From Branchiostoma belcheri (taxonomy: Eukaryota > Chordata > Leptocardii > Amphioxiformes > Branchiostomatidae): a stretch of DNA of 64,000 nt. The notes beneath the pieces are model-generated. The model saw nothing but the letters and a program-made list of their open reading frames with translations, ran no database searches and was not told the DNA's origin. The position numbers and the translations under genes were made by a program. The DNA lies in assembly GCF_001625305.1 (NCBI RefSeq), contig NW_017802392.1:697031-761030 (forward strand), given 5' to 3'. Numbering within the stretch: the first letter of the stretch is position 1; each line of letters starts with the position of its first letter. This document shows positions 1 through 12,500 of this stretch, in pieces.

Positions 1-413
1 AACAAATCAACTACCATTTCAAACGATTTGAGCAAAACATCGACGAGAAATTGATCAGATTACATGCAATGTTAGTATTCAGGAAACATTCTTAGTTGTT
101 AGTGCAATAGACCTATCTAGTTCAAATTTCAAGTTTAAGAAAAAAGAAAACAAGAGGACATGCTGCTGCTAATTAACACACTGAAATAATGTACGATAAT
201 CTTCAATACACGTCGATGGCGGCTAGAAATCAAAGTAATGGAATACAAAAGTAACGGTTACTCAAGAAAAGTGATTTTTTTAAAACTTCAGTGTCTTACG
301 GAACACTTTGAAATCGCCAATACATACCTACATGTAGAGGTCACATGAAAAGGAAAAAAAGTTGTATATTGTGAGGGATTGTCCGTGAGAATCTATTAAG
401 TCATATCTTATAC

Positions 414-546
414 CCACTTCTCCATTAGAGTGCACCCTGTTGTTGTAGAACCGGCCCAGAGGAGTCCGCGAGGCTTGGTACCGAGGAAGGGCGCCCGCCG
501 ACAGGCCGGTCGGTTCACGGTGGAAGATGTACCAGATTCCAGTAAA
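414..546 (-). CDS. CEMIP-like exon 12 (last exon seen in window)
   Basis: Acceptor CCCTGCAG, phase 0, then FTGIWYIFHREPTGLSAG and TPLGRFYNNRVHSNGEVG, matching the vertebrate CEMIP segment after the FWxAxPNN motif. The donor is uncertain: GTATAAG at 413 is the best nearby candidate, but the frame stays open to 328. The rest of the gene lies outside the window. A SINE-like tail lies only about 20-75 bases upstream of the acceptor. Confidence 0.75.
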
Positions 547-3500
547 CTGCAGGGAAGGGGAAATATAGACTTTTTTATTCCAACATGTAATCACCAGACG
601 TGGTGACACGGTGGTCAAAATTGGGCCCCGATCTTCCCACCTGCTGTAGAACCCGAACCATGTTCGATCTGACGTAATTCGAATAGAACGGTGTTCGAAA
701 CGGGGTCACCTGCGGTCATTTACAGTAAACCTGGGTTTTCCGGCCCCTTTTTACATGTGTACCTTCTAACAGAAAAAAATCCACCTTTTCACAAATATAA
801 ACCATTTCCTGGACAACTACATGTCTGCCTTCATTTTGTAGTGGGCTGGAACATGAAACGAAGCTACTGCCGTTATTGTGGGTGACCTTGAAGATCGCAA
901 TGCTTGTACTCATCAGCCTAAATAAACACTAGTCATATTCATGCCGTATGACATGCGTGCAAAACTCGTTTAAGATTGGAAGCATGGAAAGTCCAACATA
1001 TGTCATTGACGGCTCAAAATGACCGTAATGGGTTTGTCCAGAATCGTGTCTTACGGATTTTCGAAAAAGGACCATGATTTTGAATTATGAGCAATTAAGT
1101 GCGAAAAATGCCAAAAAATGCCGTTTTTTCACATTTATGTCGATAAAAACTATACTTGAAATCAGAAATTAAAAAATTCCTAAGACACGATTTTTGATCT
1201 TATTCCTAGTCGTCGAAAAATGTAAAAATCGGGAATTTGGGGTAACATACGTAGCTAATCTTAAACGGTTTTTGCCTAAAAACATGACTCGGACTGTCTC
1301 GGACTGGCGCTCCAAATCCCGAAAAAAATCGTCTTTCGGAGCGAGATTTTTCAAAATTAGTAATTTAACGTAAACAACTAACATTAAACCTATGTAAACA
1401 CGATAATTTCATTTTATTTTGACGGAATTTACCCTTCAATACTATTTGTTTATTTTCAAGTAGTTTACGGGTAGTCCAAAACAGGCCAAACTTGCGTCCT
1501 GTAACCTGATACGTTTTCGAACCCCCCTAGCAATGGGAAAGAATACCGTAGTGACAGACCGCCGTGTGACGGCACACTCGAGTTTTTTCAACTTATAATT
1601 ATGCCTTCACCAACACAGGGGACAAATACATGCCAGGACAATACTCATTTTCACCTGGGCGAAGTGAGGAAAGTCGTGTAAGGTACATTTCCCAAGGGCA
1701 CAAGATCGGTGGTATGTCAGGACCCGGGACCTCTAGGTTCCGAGTCGCGCTCTCTGCCGCTACACCACACGACCCCACAAATATAGACTTGCACTGCACT
1801 GTATATTACCCGCGTTCAGAGCTTTTGTTTCCACAGTAAGGTGCTAAACTTTGTTTTAGCACCAAGGATACACAAGGATCAAATTTTCTGGTACGTTTCA
1901 TCGATCAGTGACGTGACGTCACGTATACGTAAAGTCTCGTTTGGTCACAAGTCTAGAACTTTTCTGGCTTACGTTTAGAAGTTATTGGTCATTTATTGTT
2001 CTGCCGTTGAAAATTTAATCGTTGTGTTAAATTAATGTCGGAATAAAGTTTAGCATCAATTTATGCATTGGATCATTACTACTAACACAGATGAAATTAC
2101 ATATGATATGTTTTATTTTCTTGTCCATGTGTTTGCTTGTGTTTCTGCAGGTTTTTTTTCACATGCAAGGTTTGCTAGAGACGTTGGTTGCAAAACGGTT
2201 AAGGAAATGGTTATCTCATTTCCTGTCTTTAAGGTCATGCCATATGCCATATATACGCCCATATGCCATATTTCCTATACAGTGGAGTGACGCCCACCGA
2301 GACTCTTAAGCTAATCTGTCTGTCTGGGTGCCAAAAACACCTTACGGATTTGGTGCGCCGATGTGACAACATCTTCACATTGGCCACGGAGAGCCGTTAA
2401 ATTAAATTAATTTTTTTTATATATTTATGACTTGAAATAATGATAGAACGATTAGATTGTAATCATAATTTCTTAAGAAATAAGACTCCATACCAGAGAT
2501 CCGGCTGCCGCATTGTTGGTGAGGATGTTGTTAGGATGAGCAATCCAGAACGTTGCTACTGCTCTGTGTACGGTACGCAAAAGAAAAGAAGAAAAGACCT
2601 TTGATTGACGATACGGAAAATAGAATTTATGTGATGGCAGGTTTTCACCCCCACTTCCACTCAGACAAGATGCCAACTTTTTAGCGAGTAGACCGTAGAC
2701 CTCTGTATTGGTACGACGCCACCTTTTGTCATGTGATTTAAGTAAAGCTCAAACCGGCTTGAAGTTAGTTAAGGCGCGGTCACATTTCCCAACCCGGGGC
2801 CCGGCCGGGCAGTCGTATGGAACGAAAATTATGATATAAAACAGCAAAACACACAAATAAGTTTTAGAACATTAATCATGGGAGCTATTTGCGTATATTA
2901 CTGATATAGATTGTTGTTTTTTTCCGTTAATCGAAACAACCCGGTCGGGCCCCGGCTTGCAATTGTGACCGTGCCCTTAGACGTGGTTTTGACGATTAGC
3001 GCGTCGCGCAGATCAGCTATGAGATATGCGACGTACCTGAATCGGACTTGCAAGGATTAGTGAAAAAAATTATTGCATGTTTATTCCCCGGGGGGATAAA
3101 TGCATGGATGTACAAAGTACAATGTACTAGAGAGTACTACAACAATAGTAATAAAGAAAGGCTAACATCAGGTCTAAGGTATACAATGCTAAAAATGAAA
3201 TATATACATAAAGTGGTATCGATCTAAGTTCTAATGGCTTCTTCTCTATTTTTGAAACATTTTGGAATATACTTACATACTTCATTGATGACGTCTATAT
3301 TTATAGATGATATGATATATGATATAAGTGTCTTCATTTGATAATGTTTTACATTTTTTGTCGAGCTTAATTGAACTGAACAGTGATTTACGTTCGTTAT
3401 CATATAATAAACACTCAAGCATAAAATGCGATTCATCTTCAATACAAGAATTGCTACAGATACAGTTATTTGCATAGTCTATCTTGTAACGGTGTACGGC

Positions 3501-6500
3501 TATGCCTGCCCGAAACACTCACTCGCAGTCGCTGTTTGATGGAACGTAGTCCCCGTAGACCTCGTCCCTCATGCGCCGGCACATGTAGGCGTCCCTGTCG
3601 GTGGGCAGCAGCGTGCCTGCCCGCGTCACCAGACCCAGGTTATGGTCCAGCACGTTCCGCTGCTCGGCGCCGTCCTCCAGGAAGTAACAGTGGCCGAGCG
3701 TGTCGTATCCAACTGTGTCTTGGACCTGCAGACGTATCAGAGAAAACAATCATCACGAAAAACGTTGTCATATGGTGCTTCTCAAGCAATGCTGTGAGGT
3801 AATATAACCTATATTCTTAGTTTTGTATCTGCTATCTTACGGAAGTAATCGCTTTTTAGCTTTGGCACACTCCTTTGGTCGCCTCTTTTTCAAAAAGACT
3901 TGAGTCGCACACATACTATCCAGCATTCATTTAATCATCTATTCAGAATTCGGACGGGTACGATGATTGGCCAAACCCGAGTGGCGGTATGTGACATCGC
4001 ATCAGCAGAGGCCACACTCAGCGCGTAAAAGGCTTATTGCGTTACTTAATGAGTATAGGACTGTAATATAATATGGGCCCGGTCCTATTGGTAGCTTGAG
4101 TGTCGTCCGATTTTGTAACGTGGCTCCTTGCACTCGCTCTTGCTTTTTTTTGGGTGAGTGAGTGCAAGGATCGCTGTTAAAACTTGAGCAGTACCCAGTC
4201 CCTGTCGTTATGGCTTGGGATCTAAACGCTACTAAAAGCTACTAAAGCTACATGTACCAAAGGTATAAACGGTCAGAAATGACACTGACTGACCAGCAGG
4301 CCGTTAGTCCCATGGATGGTCACACAGCGGGAGAAGCAGTGGTGAATGGACAGCTCACGGACGTACGCAGGGCGGCTGTACCCTCCGACCTCGTCCACAT
4401 CCCCCGCCATGTGGAAGTGGACAGGGTACGCGCCGTTCACCTGCTGACCCATGCGGGTAAACTCGACACCAGACAGGTGGACATCTTTGAAACCTCTTAG
4501 AATCTGTTAGGTCAGATCATAAGAGGGGGAAGGTAAGAGTTGGCTTGATTTATTATAATGTTACCTTCGCAGAAAGAAATCATATATTTTTGCTATGTTT
4601 CTTCTTCTTTTCAAACCACATAAGGTCAATAACCTGTACCAGACGGCTGTTACCATGGTAACAGGTGCTATTGCAGACCCTCACTCACTCACTCACTCAC
4701 TCACTCACTCACTCACTCACTCACTCACTCACTCACTCACTCACTCACTCACCAACTCAAACAGAGCAGTAGTTTGTTAAGCTAGACAATGTGAAAGTAA
4801 ATGTTATGCATTTACTTTGTGTCTAGTCGAACCACTACATCCGTATACAAGAAGAAGACGTTGTTAAGTAGATAAATGTTTCCTATTCTAGTTCCAAGAA
4901 GGTTGTCAATGAAGATTTTTGCCTTGGTTTTGTATTTCGTGTCATTTATCTGTTGTTGCAACATATGGCTGTGGTAGTTGATAAATGATACACATGACAT
5001 ACTTTCGTAGACACACAGAAGTTAAATCCGCATTAACGGGCATGGCGCCTATTTCTCTAAATTCTTTAATCGGGCTTGCCCCTGAGGCGTCGGCAAAAAC
5101 TACCTTCATATGCCCTCCATACGTGTCGTAGTCGAAGAACTGGCAGAAGTTGTCCCCATAGCAGCTGTCCTCGACCTCCCCCTGGAACTTGATGTTCCTG
5201 GTCAGCAGACCAACCTCTCCCCGCAGGTCTACGTCATCCGACACCTCGCCGAAGTGGTTGTACTGAACCTCTCCTATGAAGTCGATTAAATCAGTCAATG
5301 ATTTAGGAACGCTGATAGTAGTGGTGTAGTAAAGACATCGTCTGCAACGGGCAAAATTGTGATGCACCGTTGGCCAAATATTAAACGTCAACCGTAAAAA
5401 AATCCAGGTTTCGCGCACAGTCGCTGCAAGTTCGGACGCCGTGCTTATGCTAAGGCCACATTCTAATTGTGTGTCCTAAATATATTGATATACGCAATAC
5501 ACCATGCACTAGACTATCGGATTCCTTTCCAGCATTTGCCACAATGAACTTGAAAAGCAAATTTAAATACATATTGACAAGTGACAACCCATACATGCTA
5601 TATTAAAGACTGTATTAGATATTAGAAACTCCTCCAAATATTGTAAGTTGATATCTCATACTAGCAATCCATTTCCTGTATTAGTTAGATTAACCTTACT
5701 TATTCTAGTAGATGCCATACTTTGTACCATGTACAACTGTTGCGCAATAAAGTTATTATTATAAACGGAAAGTCAACAACTAGCATCATGAATATACTCA
5801 AATAGTACTCATGATAATACTTCAAACTTTTTTGTGTGTTTTGTTGTCTTTTATTTGATACTTTTCGTTCACTAAAGCTGCCCGGTCGGGTTCGTGTTTG
5901 GAAATGTTACCTGGGCATTGCACTAGGTGTTCTTACCGCTGATTTTGACCTGGTGGGCGGAGCACTGCGGACACGGTACCAGCCGGAACTCCTCCGCCTG
6001 CTCCATGTTGTAATCCGTGCTGGCCAGCACGATGTGGTCCCCGGGCTGCCAGGAGCTCACGTCATCCTTCAGGTTAAGGACGTAGTCACCGCCTGCACTC
6101 TTCACCGAAAAGGTACACCGATCTCTTCCTGTAGCACAATAAGGCCACACCAATTAAATTTCTTGGATAACGGATTTTTCTAGAAAAATAATGGAGCGGG
6201 CAGGCGAAAAAAAAATAAAAACAGGCCTAGGCATCCTATTGTGGCCCTAAATGGTACGATAGGGGCCATAAAGTCAACACACCAGGCTGGTTCAAAATTC
6301 AAACAATGAATCTTGAACTTTTAATGATACCACTGCATTGAAATATGGAATAACTGTAACAACTAGGAAGAAAGGGACTGTTTTCAACTGTTCAGGGCAA
6401 AATATGAACAATTTGCAGTTGATTCTGTGTTTTTTTTTGCAAATCAGAAAAAAAATTAAGCTGGCGAATCCGTTAACTAAGAAATTAAATTGTTGTGGTT

Positions 6501-9500
6501 TAATGAAATTTTTGGCGACGTCTCAGGGAGAAGCCTAATGGTACCGTATTGTGTGCAGTTTGCAAGAATTCTAGGAATGGTACAGGCATTTTGTCCACAG
6601 GCATGCGGAATGTCCACAGGCATTTCTCTGACCCACATCTATGCCCACATTCCTGGAAACCCTTGGGAAGACCTCTCTGCACCGGATGGCCCTACTTCCT
6701 GTGACCCCGGGGCTTGTGAACTGTATATATAGTGTCTAGACTTAACAGGTACCAAGTCTTCCTCAAAATCATGAAATGATGGCAGTGCCATGCAAACAAT
6801 AACTCTAACAGCAACCACCGTCGCCATGGCAATGTATGTTTTCATAAATTCCCAGTCTTGTTATAATTAATTTGAAAATTTTAAAATGCTGTATGGTTTT
6901 TAGAGAAAAAGTACTACTATACATGCACGACTATGATATCATAATGTTGAAAAATTAGAATAGCATAGTACATGTAATACAATTTTTGTCTTACCTCCCA
7001 GCCATTCACTTGTGACAGTGATGTCAAATGAGCCGAAGAAGGCATCAAACGTCGCTGTGACGGCGGCGGTGCCGGTGGTCTGTGTGTCTGGAATGAGATA
7101 AATACGGATGACATACAACACATGTATTATAACAATATGGAATAAACTGGACGTCGAGACCAGAGCGTTGGGAGCTAACGCGTCGAGTCCAACTGACGTG
7201 GCGGCTTTCAAGAAAAAGCGTCAGTTGTCAATGCGAAATACATTCAATCAATATTTAAGTTTGGATATAGCCTTCTTCACAACCCGCCGTACGTGCTTTT
7301 TGTCCGTACGTTTTTTGGGAGGCTACGTCTGATACGTTTTTTGTGAAAACGTGGGGAAGGAGTGGCGTCGACGCACGTCACTCGCACGGTTGCGCAAGGT
7401 GTAAGAGTGGGGTCTGCACGCCACGTCTGGCCGTGAGCGGTTGCGTGCATCGTACGTTGCGCAAGTGGTAAGTGAGTTGTACGTGCTTACAACGTACGAT
7501 CTATGTGCGATTGCAACTTTACCGTAAGGAGGGAGCGGTTGCGTGCATCGTACGTTGCGCAAGTGGTAAGTGAGTTGTACGTGCTTACAACGTACGATCT
7601 ATGTGCGATTGCAACTTTACCGTAAGGAGGCTATACTCACACGTGCTTCATCCGTACGCGACACGTAAGGGGCACGCGTGTCGCACGCACTCGCACTTAC
7701 GGGTGGTGAATCCGCAGACCTCACGTAGAAAAGGTTTTACATGCACTTAAAGTTCTACGGCGTGTCTGTGTGCTCCCAAATCCGTAGGATTCCGTACGGA
7801 GGTGGTACTCACCACGCACGGATGCCCTACGTTTGCCCACGTTTTTGCACGTAGACAGCACGCTGAAGCACGTACGGCGGGTTGTGACCGAGGCGTGTTC
7901 CTGGGTGCTGTCGTGTGGCTGCACCACCTGCCGCGCTACGAGGCCCCGTTTAGTATGCTTATTATTGTTTTAATTGTCATGTATATACAGTATCACTGTT
8001 TTGTATTTTCTATATATGCACATTGTCTATTTATTTGTCGGCATGGTGGCCTCGAAAAGGTGCACATAGGTCCATCTATTCCACCATGCCTTCCATGTAC
8101 ATGTGTATGTGATGAATTGTAATAAATAAATGAAATAAGTAAGTACACCTATTCGTAAAATTATTAAGTAAGAGGTAGCAAATTACAGGTCGTGTTGACC
8201 CAAATAAGATGCTAATAGTGTCTTTAACCAGTACTCACCTATATAAGGGATTCTCCGTTCAACTGCGCGACTGGGGTCTCCCTTCACACCGACAAAGGCC
8301 CAGGGTTCCCTAAAACGTGCCATAGACTAGTCATTAAACTATTATCACTATCGGGTACAAAAGTATTGTTTTGGGTAGTTTAGGTGTGGGTTTGTTTGTA
8401 TATTTTTTAGATAACAGTAAGTGGACAGGATGTTGGTCTGTTTGCCTGTTTGGTCGAGATTGACAATCCGAAGGACAGGTAAACAGGTCAGACACAGAAA
8501 ATTAGGTGTAGTTAATAATCGGTCGACAGCACTTGGGTGGGAAAGATTGACAGGATGTCAAAGAATTGCAGAATGTCAAAGATGAGTCACAGGAATTGGG
8601 GTTAACATGAGGTTACAAAATATTTCCCGGTAGTCTTTATTGTTTAGCTTGCGAAAATTTCTCTTGAATATTAAAACTTGTAGGCTGCAGATCGATAAGA
8701 TTGTTGTTCTATATGACCAATTCCTAAAAGAATATTAATTGTAAAAATTTCTTACCTACGAGATAAGGAATCCACTTCGACGCTTCCCAAAGCCCTGATT
8801 TTCTCTCGAGCTGTTGCCTCCAGTCTTGATGATGCCTCGTCCTTTGTTTGCAGCGTCACGATTTTCCCCTGCGGTATTTGGTCGATGAATGACGCCAGAT
8901 TGCGACTGTTGCCTTCGCTGGCGTGAGTGTCGAAACTTCGCCAGTCCACCACGGCTCCTGAGATTTCATCGACGACGTTCACGTGCATTCCACGGCCCCT
9001 ACTACTGGTAGCGGAGTCCCAAGCAAAGGTACCCTGATGTATGGCAAATAAAATAAAGTAGCATTTAAAACACGCCTCGGCGACGTGATACTCTTTTGAT
9101 GTGTGATTGCGAGATATCAAGACCGGAAGTTTCACTGCAGTACCAAGGGAAGCCACTAGGGGACCAAAAATCTTATCATTTCTAGATATAGTCACACTCT
9201 ACAGATCCACTAAGTATGAAACCAAATCCATCCAGCCGTTCTTGAGTCAACTTGTTGAAAAAATTTAGTTCACTAGGGAACGCATTCGTGGATGCATTCG
9301 TGGAATGCATTCATGGAATTCTTAGAATATTTTCAACTCAATCGCAGTACTATGCCAACAGCTCCACCCCTGAGGCGTCGCCAAAAATGCTGCGTTATCT
9401 CGTCTATTGTTTTCCCCAATTAATCTAGGCTAAAGCAAGTACAGGACTGAATGACATCATAAACGAATTCCAAAGCTGTTGCGAGAACAAGAGCAAAAGC

Positions 9501-12500
9501 AATCAAGATGGACCAAAAATCAAGATGTCAAATTCAAAATTGACCATAGCATCAAGTTGTCTCAATTGAAGCTAAAACTTTAACAACTACCAAAGTACTT
9601 TTTTGTCATTTCTAGAACTACCCCACTTGGCTACATCAATTCTATCAAGTTCACTCCCACGACTCAATTTCTTCATTTTTCGGGAAAAATGCGAAAACCA
9701 ATTTCAGGTATGAAATTTACTTGGAGTGCGGTTTAACTATGTTATATACATATAGCTGTCACACTCTCATTCACTCTCTCATTGGGTAGAACAGTTGATT
9801 TCTATTCTGTCATTAGTTGATGTGCTAATGCCGATGGACAGACCGTCTACACTTACAGCTAAAGACCTAGTCTCTATCAGACTAACTACGCTGGCTAAAA
9901 AGTATATATAGGAGACTATTTGCGGGGGGAGTTTGGCCACCTTGGGATTTGACTTGGCCGCACAGGGGAAGAAACAACCTCCCGCGGCCAGACTAACCTG
10001 GCCAATATTACTCTCTTTTTTTGCCGAATTCTATATACGATCCGTATTCCCGTAGAAAGGCCTGGTGGAGGCTATTGAAGACCAACCTTAGGAAGTCCCC
10101 CTGCCGGAACAGTCTGGGTAAGCTGTGTCCAGGCCAGCTTGTGTTGACCGTGGATCTCCAGAGTCCCACCCGCCGTGACCAGGAACTGTTTGCTGTTCTT
10201 CTGGTCGTCCTTACGGCCGTACAGGGACACCGTGGCCCTCCCCTGGTACGGGCACGTCTCACTGCCGATGTAGAACCCGCCATCGCTGCCCACGGTAACC
10301 TCACGTGCTCTCAGGACTATTTCTGTCTGACCCAAGTCAGCAAAGACAACCCTACCTGCGCAGACGGATACAGTATTATTACAGAAAGTAACTGATTCGT
10401 CCAAAAATAATTTTATCAGATTAGTAGAACATAGAATAAATGATTTTATCAGGTTAGTAGAACATAGAATAAATAATTTTATCAGGTTAGTAGAACATAG
10501 AATAGAAGACATCCATTTGGGAATTTCTTTTACACCATTGCTTCACTGACCGGTGCAATAGCTCAATTGGTAGAGTGCTCGCTTTGTAATAGGAAGGTCG
10601 TGAGTACAAACCCGGGCCGGGTCATACCAATGACTTTAAAAATGGTACACACTTCTTTCTCTGCTAAGCACTCAGCACATACGAGAAAGACTGTGGGAAG
10701 GTCAAACGCACAGCACTACCAGCGGACTAGCCCCCTGATGTAGTGCCCTGCACAACTGTGTGTCGCCTAAGGGCTACGGAAATGGACATGGGCACCAAAC
10801 CCCATGCTCTGCTTAGAGCACGGGAGACCTTTTCCCCTGACATTGCTTACATTGCCTATTATGCACATTTCTCTAAGCTTCTACCTGGAGTACAGCTTCT
10901 CTGATAGACGTAAAATGTAAGGGAGATGAGAGAAGCACAGGTTATGTAAGATAAATTTTCAATATCCTAACTTGTAGTTTATTTACTTAGCATTTACGTG
11001 TGTGTTAATAGTTAAAGCTAACTTTGTGCTAATTTGCGGATATTTGTTTCACTGAGTCATAGCAAAGTTTGACAGAAGTACGACTTACCCCCATCCTTGA
11101 CTTCCAGTGAGGAAAAAGTGGCTGATGACTGGAGCAGGTAGTTCTGTCCTCTACCCACAACCACCTGCGCGTTCGGGTGGTGTCCAGGGTTCCATGGGGT
11201 CAAGGTAGGGTCAACATCCGGGCATCCTGTGGATACAGTTGTCGATGTATATTGTGTGCAAATGTCAGGTGCTCGGAAGTTATCTGCACCTTCCGTTAAA
11301 TAATCTTAGTTTATCAGGACGATGACACAGCCGATGCTCCTCTATTTTAGATAATTTGCTTTTTGTCAGTAAAATTCAGTCGATGCCCCTCTATTTTGGA
11401 TAATTTGCTTTTTGTCAGTAAAATTCATCTTTTGGAGTCTTTGGGATACAACTCCTTAGAAGTATTTTTTTCGAGATTCTTTCCAGGAGGTCAAAACAAA
11501 ATGTGTTTTCCGACGCCATGCTTCTTGCTAAGCTTAAAAAAATATTTTGACTTGGCTCTGCTACAGTTATGTCGCATTCGAAGGCTCGGGTGAAGGTCTT
11601 TTTAAGTTCGAGCGAACGGTAAAGGTTAGAGCTACGTCATTTAGACGGGTCATATCTTATAGTGTTTAAACAATACTTACGCCATTTTGATTTGATTATA
11701 TGGATGGCATCCTCTTGGAACCCCAAAACTGATGCGAGCGTGCGAATATTGCCATGGTGAATAATTATAGTTCTTTTCATTCCATCATATTTTCTTCTTG
11801 TCCTCTGGAATGGAATTACGACATATGTTTGCTCATTTTGCAGCTACTTTTGTACGATTTACAGTATAGTCGAAAACTGGGCGAAAATTCATGCGTGCGC
11901 GGATGTCATCCATATAATCAAATCAACATGGCCTAGCGGAACTGAGTAAATTTTGTATGTACATTAAACTGATTAAATTTTTCACATCTGGGTTGGTTCC
12001 CATCTGGACCCCCTTTGCTCTTATGCTTGCATAGTGTTATTATTTTAACACAAATTAGGGAATATTCATAGAAAATTTCAACTTTGAATTTTCTGGATGG
12101 AGTATTGTTTACCTAAATGTCTAACCTTTACCAACCAGATAATGTTGTAAAAATACCTACGTATACATACATATTTTAATATGATCAATTGTACATACTG
12201 CACTAAGGCACCTCTGTATGTCTAATAGATAAAAATGGGTTGTCATTTTTGGGGTGATGTCACTGCCGACTTAAGAAACGCAAGGGCAAATTATATGTTA
12301 ATCTATGTAGTGCGTTTTGTTGGCCTCTATATGGAGAAAATAACATAATTGTTTAAAACAATATCAATACAATGTATGGCAACAATAACAAATATGAACA
12401 ATACAATTATGTCTATTCTAAGAGACTACTAGTATTACTACAGAAATAAGAAACTATTAGTGTTACTACAGGAATGTGTACTTAAATGGCGTATAACATG

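Noticed and set aside
7108-7332. Frame with IWNKLDVETRALG...FKKKRQ, resembling a LINE C-terminal tail
   Set aside because: Too short and only a weak WN-x-L...FK similarity; runs into the M2 MITE.
10411-10509. Evenly spaced repeat resembling a short CRISPR-like array
   Set aside because: Contiguous 33-bp units with no spacers in a eukaryotic intron; a simple tandem repeat.
10552-10625. tRNA-like sequence with A and B boxes
   Set aside because: Fused to a SINE body and repeated elsewhere with the same body; no proper cloverleaf end, so not a tRNA gene.
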